The notes under the pieces: model-generated | The model's database searches: none | Told to the model about the DNA's origin: nothing | Seen by the model: the letters and a program-made list of their open reading frames with translations, nothing else | Program-made: the position numbers and the translations under genes | In this document: in pieces, positions 1 to 8,021 of the stretch | How positions within the stretch are numbered: position 1 is the stretch's first letter | Layout: each line of letters opens with the position of its first letter | NCBI GenBank assembly: GCA_018661145.1 | Contig: JABJIU010000147.1 | Span: forward strand, 1-15,855 | Direction: 5' to 3' | DNA length: 15,855 bases | Origin: Pseudomonadota bacterium | Lineage (GTDB): Bacteria > Pseudomonadota > Gammaproteobacteria > Arenicellales > UBA868

Positions 1-204
1 CAGGGACTGACCCACGCCGGGTCAGTACAGTGCCCGACGCTTTTCATTCTGGGCGAGCGCGACATCATGACGCCAATGCGTTCCGCGCAGAAACTGGTTG
101 GCTCCGTTGCGGATGCGAAAGTCTGCGTCATTGATGGGTCGGGTCACTCACTGATGATGGAACGGCCAAACGACGTGCTCGATGCCCTGATCGGCATCGT
201 CTAA
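1..204 (+). CDS. Alpha/beta-hydrolase fold protein, C-terminal part (5' end outside window)
   Basis: Reading frame 1 is open from the window edge to a TAA at 202–204 and gives the last 67 residues of a protein. The segment PTLFILGERDIMTP carries the usual acid position of the alpha/beta-hydrolase triad (the Asp after GER), on the strand before the last helices. The segment IDGSGHSLMMERP carries the usual catalytic His followed by the common 'ME.P' tail. The nucleophile Ser/Asp elbow lies upstream and is not visible, so the substrate class (esterase, epoxide hydrolase, lactonase and so on) cannot be told. The stop is 28 nt before the DUF1330 gene on the same strand, so the two may be co-transcribed. 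Confidence 0.8.
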   Translation, partial: QGLTHAGSVQCPTLFILGERDIMTPMRSAQKLVGSVADAKVCVIDGSGHSLMMERPNDVLDALIGIV

Positions 205-232
205 ACCTGCGATCTTTCAGAAGCCAAAGACT

Positions 233-541
233 ATGAGCGCTTTTCTGATTGCTGATGTCAGTCCTGCCGATATGCAGGCCTACCGTGACAGTGGCTACCT
301 TGAGGCAGTACCGGAGATCGCTGCTGAATATGGTGGTGTCTATCGCGCCAGGGGTGGGAGGACCGAAGTGCTCGAGGGCGAATGGCAGCCCAAACGACTG
401 GTCGTGATTGAATTCCCCAGCTGGGATGAACTACAAGCGTTTTACCATTGCGAGGCCTATGCGCCCTACCGCGACATCCGTCAAAGACTCACTGAGTCCC
501 ACATCGTCGCCCTTGAGGGGACTGACTCTACCCCGAAGTAA
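233..541 (+). CDS. DUF1330 domain protein
   Basis: This is a 102-residue protein that fits the whole length of the DUF1330 family, small proteins with a dimeric alpha/beta-barrel (ABM-like) fold. Visible family traits are the N-terminal strand AFLIADVSPADMQAYRDSGY, the central RARGGRTEVLEGEW, the strand KRLVVIEFPSWDELQAFY, and the helix start EAYAPYRDIRQ. No biochemical role is established for most members. It is soluble, with no signal peptide. The ATG at 233 has only a weak purine-rich stretch (AGAAG) upstream. It follows the hydrolase gene on the same strand and converges with the PA14 gene, with only 30 nt between the two 3' ends and no obvious terminator. Confidence 0.85.
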   Translation: MSAFLIADVSPADMQAYRDSGYLEAVPEIAAEYGGVYRARGGRTEVLEGEWQPKRLVVIEFPSWDELQAFYHCEAYAPYRDIRQRLTESHIVALEGTDSTPK

Positions 542-571
542 GTCACTGATGGGCCCCAGGCGACTACCGGC

Positions 572-1222
572 TTACTGGCCGATCTGAGCCTCAAGGTGAG
601 AGAAAGCGCCCGGCGGCACATGCGTCTCCTCGTTGGAACCGGGCGTCGTCCACACCAGCTGCAGGGCTGAGGTTCCTTTTTTCTGATAGTAGTTAATCCA
701 CAACTCGTACCAACCCGGCGTATCAATAATCACGGGGATAGGCGCCGACCAGCGGTTGGGATGAATCTCTGGATCTACCCAGATCTGGCGACCGCCTATT
801 TTTGCCTTAACGCCGTCGTTTGACTCAATCCGGAAAACATACGTTCCGGCAGCATCAAAGCGAATCAGGCCCCGGATATGGGCCGCGACCAACATCGCCT
901 GGCTTGAAGTCAGCACATTTCCGTCGATCGTGCGATGCGCAATATTCTCAAGCGGCTCACCGATCACAGGATTGCGCAAAACTTCAATATCATCGACATG
1001 GACCTGACGATCATAGGAATAGGTGACGGCAAGACCCTGGCGCAATTCAACCGCCTCGGGTTGGGGTGTCCATAACGCCGCCCCCGTCACCGCGTCGACG
1101 GGCGCGAGCGCCCAAGCGGAGCCAGCCCACAACCAGGCGATCGCTGCCGGGATAACCATCCACCCACATGTGCGCCGCCAAGCAACATCAGCTATCCCGT
1201 TCAAACCGTGTATGGGCTTCAT
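572..1222 (-). CDS. Secreted stand-alone PA14-domain protein
   Basis: This 216-residue protein begins with a positively charged N-terminus and a hydrophobic run (about residues 22–38) ending in SAWA, a plausible signal-peptidase I site. The mature part of about 178 residues is nearly all one PA14 (beta-barrel, often carbohydrate-binding) domain. Signs are LIRFDAAGTYVFRIESNDG (119–137), the K-A-K-I-G-G-R-Q-I strand pair (139–147), and the closing strands WYELWINYYQKKGTSALQLVW (171–191). No enzymatic domain is attached. The frame opens at ATG 1222, preceded by AGAGGA (plus-strand 1230–1235) at good spacing; Met22 is an alternative start. It may bind a cell-surface or extracellular glycan, but that is inference. 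Gene neighbours do not hint at a pathway. Confidence 0.8.
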   Translation of the reverse strand: MKPIHGLNGIADVAWRRTCGWMVIPAAIAWLWAGSAWALAPVDAVTGAALWTPQPEAVELRQGLAVTYSYDRQVHVDDIEVLRNPVIGEPLENIAHRTIDGNVLTSSQAMLVAAHIRGLIRFDAAGTYVFRIESNDGVKAKIGGRQIWVDPEIHPNRWSAPIPVIIDTPGWYELWINYYQKKGTSALQLVWTTPGSNEETHVPPGAFSHLEAQIGQ

Positions 1223-1334
1223 GGCATTTTCCTCTTTATAGTCGCTGGTACTTCATCGGAGCCGATAAGGCTGCAGAATGAAGCAAAAGTCAATTCTAGC
1301 GCCTTGCAACAGCCTGCTTTTCAACCGGACAGTC

Positions 1335-1363
1335 AAAAAAAAGCCCCGCTATATGGCGGGGCT
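1335..1363 (-). terminator. Rho-independent terminator of groESL
   Basis: Read on the − strand just past the groEL stop, an 8-bp GC-rich stem (AGCCCCGC 1342–1349 against GCGGGGCT 1356–1363) with a 6-nt loop runs straight into a run of eight T (plus-strand A 1335–1342). This is a textbook intrinsic terminator, about 32 nt after groEL ends. Confidence 0.93.
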
Positions 1364-1394
1364 CTTGATTGGCTTGGGTAAAAGCCGGGCGAGA

Positions 1395-3038
<1,644 letters not shown>

Positions 3039-3096
3039 TATTTCGTTCCTTTAAAAAATTGTTTGCGTATTGGTTAGGTGCAAGCCTTCGCCGACC

Positions 3097-3387
3097 TCAA
3101 CCCTCAATAACGCCCATGATGTCGTCTTCACGCATCACCAGGACTTCTTCACCTTCTACTTTGACCTCGGTGCCGGAATACTTGCCGAACAGCACTTTGT
3201 CGCCGACATTGACGTCGGGGGTCAAACGCTCGCCATTGTCCTGACGCTTGCCGTTGCCCACGGCCAGCACTTCACCCGTCATGGGTTTTTCAGTCGCTGA
3301 ATCTGGAATGACGATTCCGCCAGCGCTGGTACGCTCTTCGTCGAGGCGTCGCACAACAAGACGGTCGTGCAGCGGTCGAATATTCAT
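3097..3387 (-). CDS. groES: 10-kDa co-chaperonin GroES
   Basis: This 96-residue protein is collinear with GroES. It starts MNIRPLHDRLVVRR, has the mobile loop that docks on GroEL at about residues 17–33 (ERTSAGGIVIP followed by a flexible stretch), and the core strands GDKVLFGKYSGTEVKV and VLVMREDDIMGVIE. It caps the GroEL chamber. ATG 3387 is preceded by AGGAGA (plus-strand 3396–3401) with an 8-nt spacer. It is the first gene of the groES–groEL operon. The CIRCE operator lies about 57–83 nt upstream of the start codon. Confidence 0.99.
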   Translation of the reverse strand: MNIRPLHDRLVVRRLDEERTSAGGIVIPDSATEKPMTGEVLAVGNGKRQDNGERLTPDVNVGDKVLFGKYSGTEVKVEGEEVLVMREDDIMGVIEG

Positions 3388-3443
3388 CTACTTTATCTCC
3401 TAAAGATCTGAGTAATGGAGGGAAATTTCGAGACTAACAGGTG

Positions 3444-3470
3444 TTAGCACTCATCCTATTTGAGTGCTAA
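3444..3470 (-). promoter_or_regulatory. CIRCE operator (HrcA-binding inverted repeat)
   Basis: TTAGCACTC, nine nucleotides, then GAGTGCTAA: both 9-bp arms match the CIRCE consensus without a mismatch. Known role: HrcA repressor binds here and is itself kept active by GroEL, which gives feedback heat-shock control. The operator overlaps the −10 box of the groESL promoter by one base and occupies the early transcribed region, a repressor-like position. hrcA itself is not in this window. Confidence 0.97.
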
Positions 3471-3497
3471 TAGTAGGGCTTAAACGGGGAAAGTCAA
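3470..3497 (-). promoter_or_regulatory. Putative sigma70 promoter of groESL
   Basis: On the − strand, TTGACT (plus 3492–3497) is followed after 16 nt by TACTAT (plus 3470–3475), and the CIRCE begins at the last base of the −10 box. The match to the vegetative consensus is good (5/6 at −35, 4–5/6 at −10). I saw no well-spaced sigma32-type promoter, so control by HrcA rather than by a heat-shock sigma factor looks more likely. This is inference from sequence only. Confidence 0.75.
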
Positions 3498-3512
3498 GAG
3501 TTGCGCTGAAAA

Positions 3513-3938
3513 TCAGTCATCAATTCGCCGAGATTCCCCATCGAGGACGCCGGGAGCCCGTCCACTTGGGGTGCCATCGGCAGGGGTAACCACACGGCCT
3601 ACCAGCCAGCGTCTAACCAGAAACTGACGAAGCGGCGGCGTCAGAAGGAGAAAACCTACTAGGTCTGTGAAAAAACCCGGTGTCAGCAACAAAGCCCCGG
3701 CAACTAAAAGCGCCAAGCCTTCAATTATCGTTACTGCAGGCAGTTCCCCGGCCTGGGTTGCCGAACGGAAGCGCGCCAGCGCCGCAAGCCCTTGACGACG
3801 CACAAGTGCCGCTCCGAGAGCTGCAGTACCGACCACCGCAGTCACGGTCCAGACCGCCCCAATTAGGCTTCCAATCTCGATCAGAAGGTAGATCTCCAGT
3901 AGGGGGACCAGCAGAAATGTGAGAAATAACAGGGGCAT
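3513..3938 (-). CDS. fxsA: FxsA family inner-membrane protein
   Basis: This 141-residue hydrophobic protein has the FxsA pattern: N-terminal membrane helix LLFLTFLLVPLLEIYLLIEIG, a second helix at about residues 23–45, the signature region EGLALLVAGALLLTPGFFTDLVGFLLL (about 73–99) followed by PPLRQFLVRR, and a polar C-terminal tail. E. coli FxsA is known for suppressing F-plasmid exclusion of phage T7 when overexpressed; its normal function is unclear. In E. coli fxsA also lies near groESL. Here it is directly upstream of the groESL promoter on the same strand. No clear Shine-Dalgarno precedes ATG 3938. Confidence 0.92.
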   Translation of the reverse strand: MPLLFLTFLLVPLLEIYLLIEIGSLIGAVWTVTAVVGTAALGAALVRRQGLAALARFRSATQAGELPAVTIIEGLALLVAGALLLTPGFFTDLVGFLLLTPPLRQFLVRRWLVGRVVTPADGTPSGRAPGVLDGESRRIDD

Positions 3939-4113
3939 CAGGAGTGGATTAAAAAGTTTACCAACCGGCTACCTATTTTACCGAACCCTCGCCAGCCTTG
4001 CGAAAAAGGCCGTCGCAATATTGCAAGCCTGAGCCTATTGCGAACGTGCGAAAATCGCGGTTTCTCGCCAGACCAGTAAAGCCTCAAACTGTAGCCCCTC
4101 CGACAGACTCACC
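3939..4113. other. Divergent intergenic region fxsA / dsbD
   Basis: These 175 nt separate two divergently transcribed genes and must hold both promoters unless they lie inside genes. I found no convincing −35/−10 pair on either strand. Small structures present are the 10-bp palindrome GCAATATTGC (4015–4024) and three TGCGAA words (3999, 4039, 4047), whose meaning is unknown. Confidence 0.5.
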
Positions 4114-6390
4114 ATGAAGCGCAAACCCTATCCATTCTCCACTGCCTCTGTGCTCAAGCATGCGGGCGTGTGGCCCAAGGTGCTGTGCTCCCTACTGATC
4201 GCTATGGCAGTAGCACCGCTCAGTGCCCAGGACAGCGACGACTTGCTGGAGCCCGAACGGGCGTTTGCCTTTTCTGCGGAGGTAATCTCGCCCGAGGAGA
4301 TCGTGGCGACCTGGCAGATCGCGTCGGGATACTACATGTATCTCGACAAATTTGGTTTCGATGCTGACCCGTCAGGCGTTGCAATAACGCAAGTCAATTA
4401 TCCGCCCGCCAGAACCAAGCACGATGAGTTCTTCGGCGACGTCCAGATTCTCGAGCATTCAGCACGGATCACAATCGCACTTCAGCGCAGCGTTTCAGAT
4501 TCAGGGGAACTGCTGCTGAGCGCCCGAGGACAGGGCTGCAACGAACCGGTTGGCGTGTGTTACCCGCCGATCACCCAAACAGTCACTTTAGCTCTCCCCG
4601 CAGTCACTCCCCCGAAAAGCAATACTGTCAACAGTGTTGCGGACCTGCAGCAACTCCTCGGCGTAGCGGCCAGCGGACCTGAATTTCTGGACGTCGATGA
4701 CGCCTTTGTTCTCAAGGTCAATGCCGACGGACGTGACATGCTGCGGGCACAATTCAGCGTTGCACCCGGCTACTACCTATATCGAAACAAACTCAGTTTC
4801 GAAACCCGAGGGGGGAGCGCCTTGGCGGAACATACCCTTCCCCCAGGCAAGCGCAAACAGGATCCTTATTTTGGCGAGGTCGAGATCTTTGCAACCGACT
4901 TCGACGCCCAGCTGCCGATCATCCCTGAGACAACCGCTCAAGAGGTAATCCTGATCGCGAATTTCCAGGGCTGTGCGGAGCAGGGTATCTGCTATCCACC
5001 CGTCGAGAAAACTTTTACGATAGCGTTACCCCAAGTGATCAGTAACGCAGTTGCAAGTGAAAACCCAGTCGCCGCTACTGTTGGGCAACGGGCTGAGGCC
5101 GGCGGGGCCCAAACCGTCTCAACACGCGCTCTTGTCGGGTACCTTGGGGTCGCTTTTGCCACCGGACTGCTGCTCAGTTTCACTCCGTGCGTTCTGCCGC
5201 TCATCCCGATCCTGCTGGGAACAATCGTTGGTCAATCGGGCACTCGGCGAGGTCGGGCTACGGGACTCTCGGTCGTCTATGTTCTGGGAACGGTTGCCAC
5301 CTACGCGGCTATTGGCGCAGTGGCGGGGGCCACCGGGGAGCAGTTGCAGGCTTACTTCCAGAACATCTGGGCAATCGGTGCCATTGCCCTCATCCTGGGG
5401 CTGATGGCGCTGTCCATGTTCGGGTTTTACGAGATTCAGATGCCGTCGGCCCTGCAATCGAGGCTGGCAACGGGAAGTCAGGGCCTTCGCGGTTCGGCCT
5501 CGATGGTCTTTATCCTCGGTGCAGCGTCTGCGCTGATCGTCGGCGCTTGTGTCTCCCCTCTGCTGATATCCGTTCTCAGCATCGCGATCCTCAATGCAGA
5601 TCCATGGATCGGCGCTGCACTGATGTCCTCAATGGCGCTTGGTATGGGCGTGATTCTTGTTGTTGCGGGTGCAGGCGCGACCTGGCTGATTCCACGCAGC
5701 GGACTTTGGATGGAACGCGTCAAACAGGCCTTTGGTGTAATGCTACTGGGCGTCGCCGTCTATCTGCTGGGTGCGATACCGGCGATCCCCGTACTCCTGT
5801 TGTGGGCGACCCTCTTCATCATCACCGGTGTCTACCTCGGCGCAGGTCGAACTCTTGCCGTAGACGCTTCAGGTTGGGCGGTTTTCTTCAAGGGGCTCGG
5901 TATCGTTCTGCTGGTCTGGGGCATTCTTGCGATGATCGGTGGCTTCAGCGGCAACCGCAGCATCATGGCACCGGTTTCGTTCAGTAGTCTTATTGGAGCT
6001 AGCGGCGGCACAAGTGAGGAGAAGGCTGTACATTTCGAAAGCATTAACTCACTGGTAGCACTGGACGAGGCACTTGCCGAGGCGAAAACTACCGATAAGA
6101 AAGTGATACTCGACTTTTACGCGGACTGGTGTACGGACTGCGTTCGGATGGAAAAGACAACTTTTCGAGACCCCCTGGTTACCACAGCACTTGGGGGCTA
6201 CCGTCTGCTCCAGGTGGATGTGACGGACCCGGACGACCCCGGAGGCACTGCCATCAAGAAGCGCTATGGCGTATTTGGCCCCCCTGCCATACTGTTCTTC
6301 AACGCCGACAGTCGGGAATACCAGTCAGAACGGCGCTACGGCTTTATCGGTGCTGACGTCCTCGTTGCACTCCTGAACTCCCTGGAATAA
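4114..6390 (+). CDS. dsbD: Thiol:disulfide interchange protein DsbD with tandem N-terminal domains
   Basis: DsbD moves electrons from cytoplasmic thioredoxin across the inner membrane to periplasmic thiol proteins. The order here is: signal peptide (about 1–38); a first DsbD-alpha domain (about 45–162) with Cys142 and Cys149; a second DsbD-alpha domain (about 190–306) with Cys287 and Cys293; an eight-helix membrane domain (about 340–610) with the redox cysteines Cys359 in SFTPCVLPL and Cys479 in VGACVSPLL; and a C-terminal thioredoxin-like domain with DFYADWCTDC (Cys673, Cys676). The length of 758 residues against 565 in E. coli is explained by the extra alpha domain. The two domains share the pattern GYYxYxxK, a Y/FFG-E/DV word and GC–GxCYPP, so they look like an internal duplication. 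Domain 1 has one more residue between its cysteines than domain 2. No strong Shine-Dalgarno is seen before ATG 4114. tlpA follows after 5 nt. Confidence 0.96.
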   Translation: MKRKPYPFSTASVLKHAGVWPKVLCSLLIAMAVAPLSAQDSDDLLEPERAFAFSAEVISPEEIVATWQIASGYYMYLDKFGFDADPSGVAITQVNYPPARTKHDEFFGDVQILEHSARITIALQRSVSDSGELLLSARGQGCNEPVGVCYPPITQTVTLALPAVTPPKSNTVNSVADLQQLLGVAASGPEFLDVDDAFVLKVNADGRDMLRAQFSVAPGYYLYRNKLSFETRGGSALAEHTLPPGKRKQDPYFGEVEIFATDFDAQLPIIPETTAQEVILIANFQGCAEQGICYPPVEKTFTIALPQVISNAVASENPVAATVGQRAEAGGAQTVSTRALVGYLGVAFATGLLLSFTPCVLPLIPILLGTIVGQSGTRRGRATGLSVVYVLGTVATYAAIGAVAGATGEQLQAYFQNIWAIGAIALILGLMALSMFGFYEIQMPSALQSRLATGSQGLRGSASMVFILGAASALIVGACVSPLLISVLSIAILNADPWIGAALMSSMALGMGVILVVAGAGATWLIPRSGLWMERVKQAFGVMLLGVAVYLLGAIPAIPVLLLWATLFIITGVYLGAGRTLAVDASGWAVFFKGLGIVLLVWGILAMIGGFSGNRSIMAPVSFSSLIGASGGTSEEKAVHFESINSLVALDEALAEAKTTDKKVILDFYADWCTDCVRMEKTTFRDPLVTTALGGYRLLQVDVTDPDDPGGTAIKKRYGVFGPPAILFFNADSREYQSERRYGFIGADVLVALLNSLE

Positions 6391-6395
6391 TCCTC

Positions 6396-6920
6396 ATGGT
6401 AGTGTCTCGCAGGCGGCTCGCCTGGCTCGTCGGTGGGGCAGCCGCAGCAGCCGTCGGATTCTTCGCCGCCGGGATCTTTGTTTCTAAAACCGCACCCGAG
6501 TCCCAGACGCTAAAGACTCTGGCCCCGTTTTCTCTCTCCACCAGCAGCGGTGACACTTTCTCGTCAGACCGCCTGGCGGGTCACGCCGTTCTAATCAACT
6601 TCTGGGCCACTTGGTGTGAACCCTGCCGAAAAGAAATTCCCCTGTTGGTGGCAGCTCAGGCTCTGCATCGGGGATCCCTCGCAGTGGTCGGCGTGGCGGT
6701 CGATGAACTCGATCCTGTTCGGCGCTTCGAGGATGAAGTCGGCCTCAATTACACCTCGCTGGTAGGGAAAACCGAGGCGCTCGCCCTAATGGAGCGCTAC
6801 GGCAATTCTGGACAACTGCCATTCACCCTGGTCTTTGACCGACAAGGGCGCCTGCGTTACACGAAAACTGGAGAAATCCGAGGCTCGGACCTTGACCAAT
6901 GGCTTGCTGATCTTCTCTAA
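6396..6920 (+). CDS. TlpA/ResA-like membrane-anchored thioredoxin
   Basis: This 174-residue protein has an N-terminal membrane anchor (about residues 9–29 after the basic VVSRRR) and a periplasmic thioredoxin fold. The active site is FWATWCEPCRKEIP with Cys74 and Cys77, and the cis-proline is Pro142 in GQLPFTLVFD. Family members reduce disulfides in the periplasm, for example of apocytochromes c, and usually receive electrons from DsbD or CcdA. Here it starts 5 nt after dsbD, and its GGAA Shine-Dalgarno (6384–6387) lies inside the last dsbD codons, so translation is probably coupled. It could serve cytochrome c maturation (CcmG/ResA-like), but no ccm gene is nearby, so I leave the symbol empty. 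Confidence 0.92.
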   Translation: MVVSRRRLAWLVGGAAAAAVGFFAAGIFVSKTAPESQTLKTLAPFSLSTSSGDTFSSDRLAGHAVLINFWATWCEPCRKEIPLLVAAQALHRGSLAVVGVAVDELDPVRRFEDEVGLNYTSLVGKTEALALMERYGNSGQLPFTLVFDRQGRLRYTKTGEIRGSDLDQWLADLL

Positions 6921-6934
6921 GGGAGGTTGTTACT

Positions 6935-6955
6935 ATGAATATCGGGTCGGAATAA
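6935..6955 (+). other. Six-codon ORF with strong Shine-Dalgarno (possible leader peptide)
   Basis: GGGAGG (6921–6926) lies 8 nt before ATG 6935, one of the better ribosome-binding sites in this window, yet the frame reads only Met-Asn-Ile-Gly-Ser-Glu before TAA 6953–6955. It lies right after the tlpA stop. The 5' arm of an inverted repeat overlaps this ORF. It may be a leader peptide, or the remains of a lost gene. There is no conservation data here, so confidence that it is translated and meaningful is low. Confidence 0.35.
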
Positions 6956-6971
6956 TCTAAAAAACCCGATA
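6940..6971 (+). repeat. Inverted repeat between tlpA and aroQ
   Basis: TATCGGGT (6940–6947) pairs with ACCCGATA (6964–6971) over 8 bp around a 16-nt AT-rich loop. No T-run follows on the + strand, and on the − strand the T-run lies in the loop, so it is not a standard terminator. The left arm lies inside the six-codon ORF. Confidence 0.6.
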
Positions 6972-6986
6972 ACTTCATCGAAATAG

Positions 6987-7014
6987 TTTATAAATGTCTT
7001 TATCTGTATATAAA
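6987..7014 (+). promoter_or_regulatory. Possible promoter of the aroQ–acc operon
   Basis: In a strikingly AT-rich stretch, TTTATA (6987–6992) and TATAAA (7009–7014) are spaced by 16 nt, matching the sigma70 consensus at 4/6 and 5/6. A transcript would start near 7020 and leave a leader of about 38 nt before aroQ. AT-rich sequence gives many chance matches, so this is tentative. Confidence 0.35.
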
Positions 7015-7058
7015 ATCTCTAAAATGATAGAGTATCGGATAACCTAGGAAACTAACTA

Positions 7059-7514
7059 ATGCCCGATATTCTGTTGCTTCACGGCCCTAATCTGAACCTG
7101 CTTGGTACGCGGGAACCGGGCATCTACGGTGCGTGCACCCTCGAGGAAATCAATCACTGGGCGCTGGAGCAGTGCAATGCTGTCGGCGCTCGACTTGAGA
7201 CGCTCCAATCCAACAGCGAGTGCGAACTGGTTGACCGCGTTCAACTGGCGGGTACGGACGGGACGCGGTTCATCGTTATCAATCCGGCAGCGTTTACCCA
7301 CACCAGCATCGCATTGCGGGATGCTTTCGCTGCGGTCGGGCTTCCGTTCATCGAGGTTCATCTTTCCAATGTACATGCGAGAGAACCCTTCCGCCAGAAG
7401 TCATTCTTTTCCGACCTGGCACAGGCTGTCCTCTGCGGGCTTGGACCCCGCGGCTATGCGGCTGCGGTAGACGCTGCGTTAGAGCAGTCGGGTTTTCGCG
7501 ACACCTCCACCTGA
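7059..7514 (+). CDS. aroQ: Type II 3-dehydroquinate dehydratase
   Basis: This enzyme catalyses dehydration of 3-dehydroquinate to 3-dehydroshikimate, step three of the shikimate pathway, as a cytoplasmic dodecamer. Its 151 residues fit the type II family. Visible signature parts are LLLHGPNLNLLGTREPGIYG with the active-site Tyr23, QSNSECELVDRV (50–61), INPAAFTHTS with Asn75 and the catalytic His81, and EVHLSNVHAREPFRQKS with His101 and Arg112 for substrate carboxylate binding. AGGAAA precedes ATG 7059. It is the first gene of the run aroQ–accB–accC, with accB 11 nt downstream, as in Pseudomonas. Confidence 0.97.
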   Translation: MPDILLLHGPNLNLLGTREPGIYGACTLEEINHWALEQCNAVGARLETLQSNSECELVDRVQLAGTDGTRFIVINPAAFTHTSIALRDAFAAVGLPFIEVHLSNVHAREPFRQKSFFSDLAQAVLCGLGPRGYAAAVDAALEQSGFRDTST

Positions 7515-7525
7515 AATTACGCGCC

Positions 7526-8011
7526 ATGGATATTCGCAAAATAAAAAAACTCATCGAAATGCTCGAGGAATCTCAGCTAAGCGAAATCGAGATTACCGAG
7601 GGTGAGGAATCTATCCGCTTGAGCCGGGGTTCAACAGCACCCAATGCCCCAGTGCTCGCCGCGGCCATCGCACCCCCGAGTGCACCGACCGAAGTGGCGC
7701 CAACTTCCATTCCCCAGCCGACGATTCCTGGCGCTGATCCGGGAATCCCTGAACCTGATGAGACCATTGGCGCCCTTTGTTCGCCAATGGTAGGCACCTT
7801 TTACGCCTCACCCAATCCCGACTCCAAGCCTTATGTAGAGATCGGAAGCCGGGTCAGTGTCGGCGATACCCTATGCATGATTGAGGCTATGAAGATCTTC
7901 AACCAGGTGGATGCCGAAGTCAGCGGAGTAGTCAAAAGAATCCTGAAGAACAGTGGCGATCCCGTGGAATACGGAGAAACGCTGTTTGTGATCGAGGAAG
8001 ACGGCGGCTAA
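7526..8011 (+). CDS. accB: Biotin carboxyl carrier protein of acetyl-CoA carboxylase
   Basis: This protein carries biotin for the first committed step of fatty-acid synthesis. Its 161 residues contain the N-terminal helix that contacts AccC (MDIRKIKKLIEMLEES), an Ala/Pro-rich linker (about 37–80), and the biotinyl domain (about 82–158). Lys123 in EAMKIFNQ is the biotinylated residue; the usual EAMKMMNQ has Met-Met where this has Ile-Phe. The 'thumb' SPMVGTFYASPNPDSKPY (86–103), typical of acetyl-CoA carboxylase BCCP, is present. accC follows after 10 nt, consistent with balanced expression of the two subunits. Confidence 0.97.
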   Translation: MDIRKIKKLIEMLEESQLSEIEITEGEESIRLSRGSTAPNAPVLAAAIAPPSAPTEVAPTSIPQPTIPGADPGIPEPDETIGALCSPMVGTFYASPNPDSKPYVEIGSRVSVGDTLCMIEAMKIFNQVDAEVSGVVKRILKNSGDPVEYGETLFVIEEDGG

Positions 8012-8021
8012 CTCACTCCTG

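Noticed and set aside
1288..1293. TTGACT on the − strand as the −35 of the PA14 gene
   Set aside because: No acceptable −10 box lies 16–18 nt downstream.
3513..3938. FxsA as part of a phage-defence system
   Set aside because: The phage T7 exclusion effect is an overexpression phenotype; fxsA is a core gene near groESL in many genomes, and no defence gene is adjacent.
3999..4052. Three TGCGAA words and a GCAATATTGC palindrome upstream of dsbD as an operator
   Set aside because: Spacing is irregular (40 and 8 nt), the words are short and no regulator is implied; chance is sufficient.
5187..5987. Open frame of 266 codons on the + strand inside dsbD
   Set aside because: It is a +1-shifted shadow of the DsbD membrane domain, rich in Arg/Cys and with no membrane pattern, unlike the real frame.
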